NCBI RefSeq assembly: GCF_000004195.4
Contig: NC_030683.2
Location: 4,421,133 to 4,485,132, forward strand
Direction: 5' to 3'
DNA: 64,000 nucleotides
Source of the DNA: Xenopus tropicalis
Taxonomy: Eukaryota > Chordata > Amphibia > Anura > Pipidae
In this document: one piece after another, positions 12,101 through 23,640 of the stretch
Numbering within the stretch: the stretch's first letter is position 1
Layout of the letters: every line of letters starts with the position of its first letter
The notes under the pieces: generated by a model
What the model was told of the DNA's origin: nothing
Database searches by the model: none
The model's input: the letters and a program-made list of their open reading frames with translations, nothing else
Made by a program: the position numbers and the translations under genes

Positions 12101-12594
12101 ACCCCCCTTAACTGCCCCCCCCCAGTGTAACCAATCCCAACTGGGCCAGCCTTTCCCCATAACTGAGCCCATTCCCTTTATCAGCTTAGTCGCTCTTCCC
12201 TGTACTTTCTCTATTTCATTACTGCCCCCCCTTATATATTTATATATAGTGACCCCCCCTTAACTGCCCCCCCCCAGTGTAACCAATCCCAACTGGGCCA
12301 GCCTTTCCCCATAACTGAGCCCATTCCCTTTATCAGCTTAGTCGCTCTTCCCTGTACTTTCTCTATTTCATTACTGCCCCCCCTTATATATTTATATATA
12401 GTGACCCCCCCTTAACTGCCCCCCCCCAGTGTAACCAATCCCAACTGGGCCAGCCTTTCCCCATAACTGAGCCCATTCCCTTTATCAGCTTAGTCGCTCT
12501 TCCCTGTACTTTCTCTATTTCATTACTGCCCCCCCTTATATATTTATATATAGTGACCCCCCCTTAACTGCCCCTTCCCCAGTGTAACCAATAC
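9181..12594 (-). repeat. 154-bp minisatellite derived from a CR1-like LINE reverse transcriptase
   Basis: About 22 head-to-tail units averaging 154 bp. Each has AATCCCAACTGGGCCAGCC, CTTTATCAGCTTAGTCGC, a C run, TTATATATTTATATATAGTG, a second C run and CCCAGTGTAACC. Length variation is almost entirely in the C runs. Translated on the minus strand, each unit reads EIEKVQGRATKLIKGM in one frame and, one base shifted, GLSYGERLAQLGLVTLG. This is the pattern found at the C-terminal end of CR1-type ORF2 (EKVQ-RATK-I-GL, L-YEERL-LGL-L). The array therefore appears to be an amplified, frame-shifted fragment of a CR1/L2-like LINE; the element feature is on the minus strand. Confidence 0.9.
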
Positions 12595-13160
12595 CACAGA
12601 TAGATTAGTGTTCCACAGTTAGATAAGTGTTCCATTGTATTACATTGGATCACACTAGATCACATTGGATCATACTGGATCACTAAATCACATGATTGGT
12701 AGAGGATTTGATGCTGTTAGGTTATTGCTCTAGGAAATCCCATGTAACACCCTCACTATAGGGGTTTCCACTCTATATTTTCCCTGAATTCCCCTTCATA
12801 CTAAAATCAATTGCACTTCCCCTTTAAAATAATAATAGCTGCTAAATAGAAGGAAATGATGGGATGATATCATTCCTCTAATATTGTTTTTATTTGGCAT
12901 CAGATAAGGTTTCACGCTTTATGGCTTTTGGGTGATAAATTCTAATGAAATTATTGCTGTGGTTTTTTTTTATTAAATCCAAAGGCTAAAGGTCATTCCC
13001 ACTTGGGCGGAGCCTGAAGTCTTGGGTGTTCCGGCGCCGGTACATTCCGGTCCCTAACTCGGTGTATAAGGGGCTGCATGTTTGCCATGAAAATGGGCGA
13101 GGTGCCCCCAGTTCTATTCTGTTCTGTTGCCCAGTCACTAATTATTGATTTCTCATCCTT
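12595..13160. other. Unassigned AT-rich sequence
   Basis: A short degenerate GGATCACA-type reiteration is visible near 12640-12690 (GGATCACACTAGATCACATT). Otherwise this is unique, AT-rich sequence with no gene signal. Confidence 0.5.
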
Positions 13161-14051
13161 CCTGGCAGAGAAAGGGTTACAGTCCTGGCAGAGAAAGGGT
13201 TACAGTCCTGGCAGAGAAAGGGTTAAAGTCCTGGCAGAGAAAGGGTTACAGTCCTGGCAGAAAAAGGGTTGCAGTCCTGGCAGAGAAAGGGTTACAGTCC
13301 TGGCAGAAAAAGGGTTGCAGTCTTGGCAGAGAAAGGGTTACAGTCCTGGCAGAGAAAGGGTTACAGTCCTGGCAGAGAAAGGGTTCCAGTCCTGGCAGAA
13401 AAGGGTTCCAGTCCTGGCAGAAAAGGGTTCCAGTCCTGGCAGAAAAGGGTTCCAGTCCTGGCAGAGAAAGGGTTCCAGTCCTGGCAGAGAAAGGGTTCCA
13501 GTCCTGGCAGAGAAAGGGTTCCAGACCTGGCAGAGAAAGGGTTACAGTCATGGCAGAGAAAGGGTTACAGTCCTTGCAGAGAAAGGGTTCCAGACCTGGC
13601 AGAGAAAGGGTTCCAGTCCTGGCAGAGAAAGGGTTCCAGTCCTGGCAGAGAAAGGGTTCCAGTCCTGGCAGAGAAAGGGTTACAGTCCTGGCAGAGAAAG
13701 GGTTCCAGTCCTGGCAGAGAAAGGGTTCCAGTCCTGGCAGGGAAAGGGTTACAGTCCTGGCAGAGAAAGGGTTCCAGACCTGGCAGGGAAAGGGTTACAG
13801 ACCTGGCAGGGAAAGGGTTCCAGTCCTGGCAGGGAAAGGGTTACAGTCCTGGCAGAGAAAGGGTTCCAGTCCTGGCAGAGAAAGGGTTCCAGTCCTGGCA
13901 GGGAAAGGGTTCCAGTCCTGGCAGAGAAAGGGTTACAGTCCTGGCAGAGAAAGGGTTCCAGTCCTGGCAGAGAAAGGGTTCCAGTCCTGGCAGGGAAAGG
14001 GTTACAGTCCTGGCAGAGAAAGGGTTCCAGTCCTGGCAGAGAAAGGGTTAC
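13161..14051. repeat. 23-bp minisatellite (CTGGCAGAGAAAGGGTTACAGTC)
   Basis: About 39 units of 23 bp with few variants: TTACAG or TTCCAG, AGAGAAAG or AGGGAAAG, CCTGG or ACCTGG. Four consecutive units near 13397-13455 are 22 bp (AGAAAAGGG). Since 23 is not a multiple of three and no unit contains a stop in any + frame, all three + frames stay open for 260-340 codons. These are repeat read-through, not proteins. Confidence 0.97.
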
Positions 14052-15236
14052 GGGGCAGACTGAGCCTCCCATAATGGGGCTGTTAGTTTTAACACTAAGA
14101 TGTATATAAAATGGCCGCCCTGGGCAATCGATGGGGAGATCAATAGGAGCTACATAAAAGCAGGAGATGGGGGGGGGGAATGACACGGTTCTGTCGGGTC
14201 CGTCTGGCTGGGCTGGCACAGCGCCAATTCGGCCCGGGCACAGGCGGCTGCGCTCACCGCAAATATTTGCTTTCATGAATGTGTTTGATCTCCCTGAATA
14301 TCCGGCCGCTTAACATCCAGCCCAGTGGGGAGATAAGTGGGGAGACTGGGGGAGCAGAACCTTTCCAATTAGCCAGACATGTTCCTCGGGGGGATCTCTC
14401 AGCCCCCCACTTATCCTCTAGTGAGTGTCTGTGCCGGCATTGGCTCCCGTAGCCATGCTGCTGCTTTATACAACCCTCTGTGGGGGTACAGCCCCCCGAA
14501 ACCTCCCTCGCTCTCATCTAAAGCTGTGAGAGCCAGATGCCCCTGTGCCTCGGTGCCGGTATTACTGTGCCTGGCATCTCCGCACTGTATGGCATCGCCG
14601 GGCATTCTGTAGCCGGGCAGCAGCTCTGGGAAAGTTCTGCCAATGAGTTGGAAGGAGGGAAAGTCACAGGTTTGTGAATTTGGGCAGAAGGGCAGGTACT
14701 TGGTGCCCAATGGGTGAGCCGTGCAGCTGCGGGCGGGGCAGATTGGCCACTGTTGGCCGGTGAGGGAATCCCATTAGGAAGGAGGAGACAATAGTCCAGG
14801 TGGGATATGATAAGGGAGTGCATGGGGCTTCTGCCTGCATCGTGACTAAGGGAATGGCTGGTTCTGATTATAAAGCCCAGATGGAGCGGGCAGGGATTGG
14901 CAGGGGGGGTGCATTATGGGAAAGTGAGAGATAGGAGCCAAATGGGAGAGTCTGGCAGCCGGGCCCCCGGCACTCGTGTGACTGAGAGTTCAGGGATGGG
15001 AAAGGAAGGAGTGTGGGGCGGGGGAGGCGTTTCATGGCACAGTGTGGCCCCCAAGCACAGTCGGTCCAATTGGCCTAAGGCCGGTTCTGGGAGGAGGGCC
15101 CCAAGGATGGAATATTCTGTAGCACATCTCGCACGGATTGATTTCATCGAGCTTAGAAATTAGTATTTTGAGTTTGTTTTTAGCCAGAAGGTTTTCGAAA
15201 ATGACTTGTTGGTTTTCATAGGGGGCAGTGTCCCCA
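14052..15236. other. Unassigned sequence
   Basis: Unique sequence, moderately GC-rich, with no convincing exon. Several short frames on both strands overlap one another, as expected by chance in GC-rich DNA. No known element recognised. Confidence 0.5.
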
Positions 15237-15580
15237 TTAAAGGGGAAGGAAAGGTACAAACTCAGTCGCTTTATCAGAAAGGTCTGTGTAAATACAGCCA
15301 TAAGCACTCACAGTCCTCTATCCAAAGAAACACTGGATTGCTTGTCTTCTTTTTTGTCACTTGTTCTTTTGTGTCAGACTTCCTGCTCTCAGAAAAATCC
15401 TTCAGGGCACAGCACAAGTCTGCTCAGTTTGCTCCTCTCTCCCCCCCCCATCTCCTCCTCCCTCTCCCATCTCTCCTCTCTCCCCCTCCCCTCTCTCCTC
15501 CCTGCTGTGTTATCTGAGCTACCAGCTCATATTCATTAATCTGGGGGTACGTAAAGGGTTAAAGCCTTTGGGGGCCCCAG
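15237..15580 (+). repeat. T2-like MITE-type repeat, copy 1
   Basis: Begins with TTAAAGGGGAAGGAAAGG, the TTAAAGG-type end typical of Xenopus T2-family MITEs. It continues through TCAGAAAAATCCTTCAGGGC, a polypyrimidine tract, and GAGCTACCAGCTCATATTC. The downstream half is repeated at 15857-16065. I did not find a clean matching 3' terminus, so the end is approximate. Confidence 0.55.
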
Positions 15581-15856
15581 AAGGGCAGCCAGAAGGTCTG
15601 GGTCAGAGGGGCCCATCAGGCTTGGGGCCCACTGGGTTTATTATCAGTGTAACCCTCAATCTAACCCTGAGTGGCCATGGTGTAATGACCAGGCCCCCAG
15701 TGCAACAAGAGGACGGAGGGCAGAGGGGGGACAATGTAGGTTGGGGGGGGGGCCTGTCCAGAGGGTGGGGGGGTCAGTTTTAAAGTAGATGGCTAATCCA
15801 GAGGGTGGGCCCATCCAAAGTAAAGTGCAGCTGTTCCATGTTTGTTCCTCTCTCAG

Positions 15857-16065
15857 AAATATCCTTCAAGGCACAGCACAAGTCTGCTCAGTTTGTTCCT
15901 CTCTCCCCCTCCCTTCTCCTCTTCCCCTCCCATCTCTCCCCCTCTCTTCTCCTCCTCCCATCTCTCCTCTCTCTCCCTCCCCTCTCTGCTGTGTAATCTG
16001 AGCTACCAGCTCATATTCATTAATTTGGGGGTATGTAAAGGGTTAAAGCCTTTGGGGGCCCCCAA
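15857..16065 (+). repeat. Second copy of the downstream half of the 15237-15580 repeat
   Basis: Direct repeat of about 15390-15576. Both contain CAGCACAAGTCTGCTCAGTTTG, a CT-rich tract, GAGCTACCAGCTCATATTC and GTAAAGGGTTAAAGCCTTTG, with a few substitutions and different CT-tract lengths. Spacing is about 470 bp. It is either a local duplication or two insertions of one repeat family. Confidence 0.85.
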
Positions 16066-16800
16066 TGCTAGTACTTCTGTCCCTTCTCTCAGGCTGTAGA
16101 CTGCTTTCCCTCCAATTACAACGCTATTGGTGCATTTAGGAAAGCCAATAACAAATAAGAACCAGGTTCCCGTTTCGCACTATAAAGCGACTTTTGTTAT
16201 CCGCTCTGAACTTCTAGCAAATTCCGTGACAGGCGCGGCCCGTGAGTTATAATTATTGAGATAAAGAGTCACGTGACCACGCGCCGGAGCCGCCGGCCTC
16301 TCGCGCCACAAATAACCCCCCCCCCCATGCGTCCAGGGAATTTACTATTTGTGATGTTGATCTGAACTGAGAGAGAAGCCAGAGAATTAGATGCGTTTGC
16401 CCCCGACAAAGACACCGCGTCTATTAATCTAAATGCAATTCCCCCAGCCGCCCCGCGGCGCTCCCCTGTCTCCGCAGAACAAAGAGCAGCCATTGGCCGG
16501 GGCCATTAATAATTCACGCGGAGACCCTATTATTTCACATTTCCATTCCCGCCGTAACAAGGATTTACCTTCCGTAGAAATTAATAAGGAGAAGCGCAGC
16601 CCCCCGCGTTTCCCTGAAATTGTTTTTTTCTTTGCTAAAACTAAAAATCACCTGGCGAAGCGGTTACGGCTCGTGTGATTGGTTCTGGGCCGTGCAATAA
16701 GAGCAGAGATCTGATTGGTTGCTGTAGCTAATACCCAAGCTGTGGGGCTGTGGGGCTGTGGATCCAGCAGCGGCGGGGGGGCTCAGCCCATTAATTTAAT
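16066..16800. other. CpG-retaining, TAAT-rich island, possible conserved noncoding element
   Basis: Unlike the surrounding arrays this stretch keeps many CpGs (CACGTGACCACGCGCCGG near 16271) and mixes them with ATTAAT/TTAAT motifs. It has no repeats and no supported exon. Vertebrate developmental enhancers often look like this, but the sequence alone cannot prove it. Confidence 0.3.
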
Positions 16801-16804
16801 TAAT

Positions 16805-17125
16805 TTGTATGTTATAGAATGAATTATAAAACAACTTTTCAATTGGTCTTCATTATTTATTTGTTATCGTTTTTTTTTAAATTATTTGCTGTCTTCTAAC
16901 TAATGGGGGTCACTGACCCCGGCAGCCAAACCCTATTGCTCTGTGAGGCTCCAGTTTTATTGTTATTGTTACTTTTTATTCCTTATCTTTCTATTCAGCC
17001 CCTCCCCTATTCATATATCAGTCTCTCATTCAAACCACTCCCTGGTTGCTAAGGTAATTTGGACCCTAGCAACAAGATAGCTCCAAACTGTTATAACTCT
17101 TCTGAACAATGCTGAACAATTATTG
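16805..17125 (+). mobile_element. Foldback MITE (family M), copy 1
   Basis: Shares with five other loci in the window the ordered blocks AATTGGTCTTCATTATTTAT, GGGGTCACTGACCCCGGCAG, CTCTGTGAGGCTCCAGTTTTATTG, CAGTCTCTCATTCAAACCAC and GACCCTAGCAAC. In complete copies the first block is the inverse of a block near the other end (AATGAAGACCAATTG), so the element can fold back. It is non-coding and looks like a Xenopus T2-like MITE; the family name is inference. Confidence 0.8.
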
Positions 17126-17142
17126 AAATAATTAAAAAAAAC

Positions 17143-17263
17143 TTACCTGTACCCACCTGTACCTGTCTGTACTTACCTGTACTTACCTGTACCTATCTGT
17201 ACTTGCCTGTACTTGCCTGTACCTACCTGTACTTGCCTGTACCTACCTGTACTCACCTGTAGG
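17143..17263. repeat. Short CTGTACYTACC minisatellite
   Basis: About 11 units of roughly 11 bp with the core CCTGTACTTA/CCTGTACCTA. Simple tandem repeat; no gene. Confidence 0.9.
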
Positions 17264-17530
17264 AGTAGTGGGCGTGGCTCTGCATGACACTGACAGGGAA
17301 TTCTGTTTGAAACCTCTGAATAAAAGAAACCTTTCCTGTAAGTTGACACGAGCCTATTGGAAGGGCCCGGCACTGAAATCTCAGAGTTCCCTGTTGTTCT
17401 TGGCTATTAATGCAGAACTACAACTGTCAGCAGCCACAAAGCTGTTGCCCCCTGGCTAAGGATGCTGGGAGCCGTGCCAACTGTCTGTTGTGCCGCCATT
17501 TCAGGATTCACATAACAATCGGGAAATACA

Positions 17531-18642
17531 GGCAGGGGGGGCTCATACAGCAGGGGCAGGGGGGCTCAGGCAGGGCGGGGGGCTCATACAGCAGGGGCAG
17601 GGGGGCTCATACAGCAGGGGCAGGGGGGCTCAGGCAGGGCGGGGGCTCATACAGCAGGGGCAGGGGGGGCTCATACAGCAGGTGCAGGGAGGGCTCATAC
17701 AGCAGGTGCAGGGGGGGCTCATACAGCAGGTGCTGGGGGGGCTCATACAGCAGGGGCAGGGGGCTCATACAGCAGGGGCAGGGGGGGCTCAGGCAGGAGC
17801 GGGGGGCTCATACAGCAGGGGCGGGGCGGCTCATACAGCAGGGGCAGGGGGGGCTCAGGCAGGGGCGGGGGGCTCATACAGCAGGGGCAGGGGGGGCTCA
17901 GGCAGGAGTGGGGGGGGCTCATACAGCAGGGGCGGGGGGGCTCATACAGCAGGGGCGGGGGGGCTCATACAGCAGGGGCAGGGGGGGCTCAGGCAGGAGT
18001 GGGGGGGCTCATACAGCAGGGGCGGGGGGGCTCATACAGCAGGGGCAGGGGGGCTCATACAGCAGGGGCAGGGGGGGCTCAGGCAGGAGCGGGGGGCTCA
18101 TACAGCAGGGGCGGGGCGGCTCATACAGCAGGGGCAGGGGGGGCTCAGGCAGGGGCGGGGGGCTCATACAGCAGGGGCAGGGGGGGCTCAGGCAGGAGTG
18201 GGGGGGCTCATACAGCAGGGGCGGGGGGGCTCATACAGCAGGGGCGGGGGGCTCATACAGCAGGGGCAGGGGGGGCTCAGGCAGGAGTGGGGGGCTCATA
18301 CAGCAGGGGCGGGGGGGCTCATACAGCAGGGGCGGGGGGCTCATACAGCAGGGGCAGGGGAGGCTCAGGCAGGGGCGGGGGGGCTCATACATCAGGGGCA
18401 GGGGGGCTCAGGCAGGGGTGGGGGGGCTCATACAGCAGGCGTGGGGGGGGGCTCATACATCAGAGGTGGGGGGGCTCAGGCAGGGGTGGGGGGGCTCATA
18501 CAGCAGGCGTGGGGGGGGGACTCATACATCAGAGGTGGGGGGCTCAGGCAGGGGTGGGGGGGCTCATACAGCAGGCGTGGGGGGGGGCTCATACATCAGG
18601 GCCGGGGGGGATCAGGCAGGGGTGGGGGGGCTCATACAGCAG
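17531..18642. repeat. G-rich minisatellite (GGGGCTCATACAGCAGGGGCAGG)
   Basis: Tandem array of about 20-25 bp modules, alternating CTCATACAGCAGGGGC and CTCAGGCAGG(A/G)G(C/T)G modules separated by G runs of 4-9. There is higher-order structure: blocks of one CTCAGGCAGG module and several CTCATACAGC modules recur. The last third has CATACATCAG and CAGCAGGCGTG variants. All three + frames stay open for 240-413 codons because the modules lack stops; these are not proteins. The + strand is very G-rich. Confidence 0.95.
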
Positions 18643-18936
18643 AGACAATGAAAGAGATACGGCATTAGGAAGAAAGGCTGCCCCCCCCCCGTCCCAGGGA
18701 ATCTGGGGAAGGACTGAGAGTGTCTGACCCCCCCGGGGACAAATCCGGGGAAACTGCAGGAGAGACTGAATTATCACTCAGGAAGGGAAAACCCACAAAG
18801 TGGGAAAGTGGTTTCTCCCTGAAATAAATTAAATAAATAATGTGTCAGATTTAAAACAAGTTATTTCCATTTGTAAATCCTTTCATCCCATGGGGTGTTA
18901 TATATATTTCCTTTTCCTGTGTGTTATTATTTGTAT
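18643..18936. other. Unassigned sequence
   Basis: Unique sequence with an AAATAAATTAAATAAATAA tract near 18822. No gene seen. Confidence 0.5.
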
Positions 18937-20510
18937 CCCATTCCCATCAGTCCGTGCTGCCAAGAAAGGATTCACACTTAAGGTCCCTTCACACAATCAT
19001 CGAAGTCCCTGCCCAGCTGAAGCGACAATACTAAAGCTCCTTCCCATTCCCATCTATAGTCCCGTGCACCGCATGTTTGAGCCGACAGATCTTAAAGGTC
19101 ACCAATCTCATTTCCCCACACACGTCAGTTGCCCGAGTGAAGCTTAGCAATTCTATAGTCCCTATCTTCCATTCCGATCATGCCCTCGCCCAGAGGTGAG
19201 AGCTTACAATCTAGGTCCATCCCATTCCCATCAGATCCCTGACAGACATGAGCTCGAGCAATGCTATAGTGCCCTGATCGCTGCCCATGTCCATCAAAGC
19301 CCTGCCCAGTGGAGAATTACACATCTAAGGTCCCTATCACATTCCCATCAGTCCCGTGCCCCAGTTGAGGGGCCATGCTACAATCGAGGGAGCGCTATCG
19401 TCCATTTCCCATCTAGTGCCGCCCCAAGTGATGCCTATACAATCTAAGGGTCCGAACTCATCCGCATACCCCATCTAGTGAACCCTGCCTGGGCCGATGT
19501 TGGAGCTTACAATCTTAGCAGGTCCGGCGTTATCCACTCCCCATCGCATTCTCCTCTCCTAAGCGTCGAGCTTAAGAGGGGAGCTATAGGAGTCCTGTTC
19601 GAATCGCAGTTCAAACCATCTTAAGCAGACCCTTGCCAGCCAGTTGAGGCTTTTCATGTACGTAATAGGTTCCACCCTATATCCCACATTCCTCTCCAGC
19701 GTAAGCAGCTCCCTGTCCCCAAGTGTAATGGCTTACAATCTAAGCGTCCTATCGTCCATTCGCTTCGATACATCGCCACCTCTAGTTAGTTAGGCACGTG
19801 GTGGACATGAGTTCTAGGGTATTATGACACACATACTATACTATCTATGTCGCTGCCACTCCAGTGAGTTCATTTACACATTCTTAAAGGGTCCCTTGCG
19901 GCCCTTCCTCGAAGTCAGGCCAATCCTTGCCCCAGTGGAGGAAGCTTACCATAACTATTTGAGGTCACATGCGTTCAACCTTTAGCACGCTGCATACCCA
20001 CACGTTCCCTGCCCCAGGAGCTGTGGACAAATCTCAAGTCCACGGTATAGGGTGCAAGTTCTCCATCCAGCGATCATGCCCAGTGAGCACCTTAAAATCT
20101 AAAGGTCCGTATCACATTCTCCTCAGCCTCCTTGCCCGCAGTGAGCTTTACAGATCTAAGGTTGCCACCATAATCCATTGCTCGCGGAGCTCAGGCCCAC
20201 TGCCCCAGTGAGCTTACATCTAAGGCCCCTCTTATCATCCATTTCCATCCAGTTCAGTCACACTCACGGCACCTCAAGTGAGACTTACATACTGAGCCAT
20301 TATGAGTTCCTAGTATCTGCCTAGTTACCCATGCAAGTCCCTGCCCCATGTCCGAGGTCCTATAAGCGATCTAAGGCCTAATCACCATTCCCTATCAGTC
20401 GTGACCTAATGCCTATGTGAGCTTAGCATGTCTAAGTGTTCCTATCACATTCTTCGCCTCATCGTCCCTGCCCCAGTGAGTCTGTACAATCTACACCTTT
20501 CATATACATC
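18937..20510. repeat. Noisy ~51-bp tandem array (CCCTGCCCCAGTGAGCTTAC...)
   Basis: Recurrent blocks CCCTGCCCCAGTGAGCTTACA, ATCTAAGGTCC and TATCACATTCCCATC show a unit of about 51 bp, roughly 26-30 copies. Almost every copy has several single-base insertions or substitutions, unlike the nearly identical units of arrays elsewhere in the window. This looks like raw single-molecule read error rather than biological divergence. Confidence 0.85.
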
Positions 20511-21010
20511 ATTATGTGGTGATAGTTTATTTCTTATGGAGATCAACTATTACTCTGCCTGTATTGTATTTGTATGGTTCTCTCTGTTTTGTTTATTCTG
20601 AATCTTGTATCTTATTTATATATTTTAAACTTTAATTGTAATTTTATATATTTATTTTTTTCTATTCTTGTTTATTTGCTTCCTTATTCGCTATCTATCT
20701 ATCATCTTATTCACTTATCTTCTTAATCTACACTTCTTGCCATTTCTACTATCTATCACTCTTAGTTGCATCTATCTATTTACACTATCATGTCTATATC
20801 ATCATCACTATTTAATCTATCATTTATATATCTTATCTATCTATCTTACTGGGTATTAATAGGACATTGTATTACTGGTTGGAAATTGGATGGAATTAGG
20901 GATATGATATGTATATGTATTTTTATAGAGTTGGAGTTTTATATTGGGTTCACCATAATGTTATCTATCTTTTCACCTATCACTCGTTGTTAAATATATT
21001 ACTTGTTAAA
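20511..21010. repeat. AT-rich low-complexity tract with TATC microsatellite
   Basis: Very AT-rich sequence with interrupted CTATCTATC/TTATCT reiterations at about 20690-20850. Low complexity; no gene. Confidence 0.75.
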
Positions 21011-21280
21011 TATGTCTCTTTCTTATGGGTCATGTCCTATCTCCGTTGTACGTTTCTGCACGGTCGGAGCCGCCTGTTCGCTGATGCGTGTCGTGGATTC
21101 CGCCGTCCGTCTACGGACGCCCAATAGCCACCGTGTTGTTGAAATGGCGAGGACGGTGGCAAATAGCCACTGGTACCCTAACCAAGGCCGGGATCTAAAA
21201 GGAGATCAGTGCCAACTGTGAAAGCTAGCCTCCCACCCCCTGTGCCGGATGGGAACATGTAGCAAAAATAATAGCTCTAT
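21011..21280. other. Unassigned sequence
   Basis: No repeat unit or exon recognised. CpG-rich at 21050-21120 compared with the sequence before it; possibly low-quality sequence. Confidence 0.35.
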
Positions 21281-22930
21281 TAAATGAGATTATTTAACTT
21301 AATGATTACTGAATAATACATGAGCAAGGCGATCCCCATTGGGGTGAGTCTCTATCAAATTGGACTGTTGGCTGGAAAAATTTCTGGGAAGTTGTAGTGC
21401 AATATTTTAGTCTCTCTTTATACCCCATGCTACTACGTCGCCAACGGACAATCCAGGTTCCATTGATCTGGAGTGTAGAGTCACACAATATCAGGGCGGT
21501 AGGAACAAGAGCCCCCGGTAAGTCTGTGCCTTCATGGAAGCCTGTATAACCTGAGGAGAGAGAATTAATCTCAAGAGCCGAGTAGGAGTAAACCTTAATG
21601 GAGCAGCGATAGAGGATATCCCTGTAGCTTGTAAAGCAGAGAAATTGCAGCCACAGATGTAATCGCCTTTATCTAAGTCTCTGCACTCGATAGCTCTTGT
21701 ACGAGAGATATCTATTATCCAAAATGTTAACATAGTGGCAGCATATAGGGATTGTCCCCTTGTGATAAGCACAATTTCAGCATGGAACAGACTCCCTAAG
21801 TTTTGCTCAACGCCTGTACAGAGAGATAACCAATATACTACTGTGTCTAAGAAATAAGGGATTCCCCTGTACTATAGGCCACAATTCAGCAGGAACAGCC
21901 CCCTACCCACCGCTTTGCCATGAGCCTGTACAGAGAGACTACCTATATCCAACTTGGAATGTGCATTGCATAGGGATTCTCCACTGTACTAAAGCACATT
22001 CAGGCAGGAAAACAGCCCCCTCAAGATTTTTGCCATAGCCTGTACAAGAGAGATACATAAACTATAGGGCTCTAGGGATTTCCCCTGTACTAAGCAAACA
22101 TAGGAGGAATCCAAACACCAGAAAGTCCTCCCCTCAGTCCTCCAGGGCAACGATAGTGGAGCCCCCCCTAAGTTTTTGGCTCATAGCCTGTAACAGAGAG
22201 GAGTACCAAGTGAAAGCTCATGTCGCAAAGTAGGGATAATCCACCTGTTATTTCCTCAAGACACAATCTCGAGCACCGGGCACAGATACCCCCTACAAGT
22301 TTGCCCATAGCCTTGTGACAGGGGAGAGATTAGCCAATAAAACTATGGCACATGAGGATGTGGCCCCTGTACTACAAGCACGAATTCTCAGTCAGGAACA
22401 GAACCTCGCTAGAGAATTAAATTGGCTCCATCACCTGTAACTTAGGAGAGATACCATAATGACACTTTAGTGGCTGACTATAGGGATCCCCCTGTACTAA
22501 GCCACAATTAACCACTCAGCAGGAATCTAGCCCCCCTTAAGTTTTGCTCATAGTCCACATGTAAAAGAGAGATACCTCCAACACATAAACTATGGCACAT
22601 AGGGTTTCCCTTTGCCACTAAGCACAATTCAGCAGCCTAGGATTAGACAAAAGCCCCCTAGTTGCCACATAGCCTGTACACGAGAGATACCCCACCATAA
22701 AACTATGGCACAACCTTACACGGATTCCCCTGGTACCTAAGCACCAATTTACAGCAGGAACGCCCCTTAAAGTTTTGAGGCCCATTAGCGCGTCATCAAA
22801 CATGGAAGGGTAGTATACCATAAATCTATGGGGCACCAAAGATAGGGAAAATTACCCCTGTCACTCAAGCACACCAATAATACAGAGCAGGAGAACACCT
22901 TGCGCCCCTTGAAAGTTTTGTGGATTTAGT
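21281..22930. repeat. Noisy ~93-bp tandem array (CCTGTACTAAGCACAATTCAGC...)
   Basis: Recurrent blocks GGGATTCCCCTGTACTAAGC, ACAATTCAGCAGGAACAGCC, CCCTAAGTTTTGCC and CCTGTACAGAGAGATACC are visible about a dozen times. Spacing ranges from about 100 to 145 bp although the underlying unit seems to be about 93 bp, so copies have been lengthened by scattered insertions. The short open frames inside are artefacts. Confidence 0.8.
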
Positions 22931-23640
22931 CACAACATGTTTGCCGTTTAGATAATCTTACATACGAGAAAAGACTCACAGCGCAGCATATTTCATAGTT
23001 CATAACCCATTAATGGACGATTCTAAGACCCAGACGTTTATCAATGAGTTGAAAAGTTATATATATGGGTGAGAAGAATTAGAAATAAAATGTCTTCTTA
23101 AATCTCAATAAGTGAAGAGGATGTGTATATCTGGTGAGTTTTTATAAGTATTAAAACTCTAAACGCTGATTCACATTTTGATTAAAATCTTGCCACTTTC
23201 GGTGCGGAAGGGAAAGTGGTAATGATTGTGCCATCACACAGAGGGGTGGATGGGAATAATAGTGCATACAAGGTTCCAAGTGAAATATATATTAATCAAA
23301 GACCCGCTCAATGAACATACTAACTGGTTCGTCGCCTATAGATGACAGCCTGGCTGGAAGCGCAGGGAAAGCCGGAGAGAACTTGCAAGAACAAATAATT
23401 TCTTCTAAAGGTAATAAATTGCCCATATGACGGCTGCCCGGAACTGTTAAGTTTCCATCTAAAATAGTCAAAATACGCGCAATTAGTAGTTTCCATAGTA
23501 ATCAGAAGCACATCACCCCTCACTGTCAGGCAATCCATAAGAACTATTATCTCTTAAGGCGGTTCCTCTGGGGGGGCAGGGATAATTTCGTTTAGTTTGA
23601 GGTCCATAGGTTTCGGACCGCCTTGTAAGGACACCCTGAT
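22931..23640. other. Unassigned, probably low-quality sequence
   Basis: No repeat unit or exon recognised. It lies between two noisy arrays and may share their error rate. Confidence 0.35.

Noticed and set aside
13161..14051. Interstitial telomeric repeat because of AGGGTTA in each unit
   Set aside because: Only one hexamer-like motif per 23 bp and often changed to GGGTTCC; there is no run of TTAGGG.
13078..14109. Three overlapping + frames of 260-343 codons made of a 23-residue periodic sequence
   Set aside because: They are read-through of a 23-bp minisatellite without stops. All three frames spell the same peptide shifted, which no real gene would do.
17410..18727. Gly/Gln/Ser-rich frames of 242-413 codons
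   Set aside because: Read-through of the G-rich array; the frames overlap one another and depend on G-run length.
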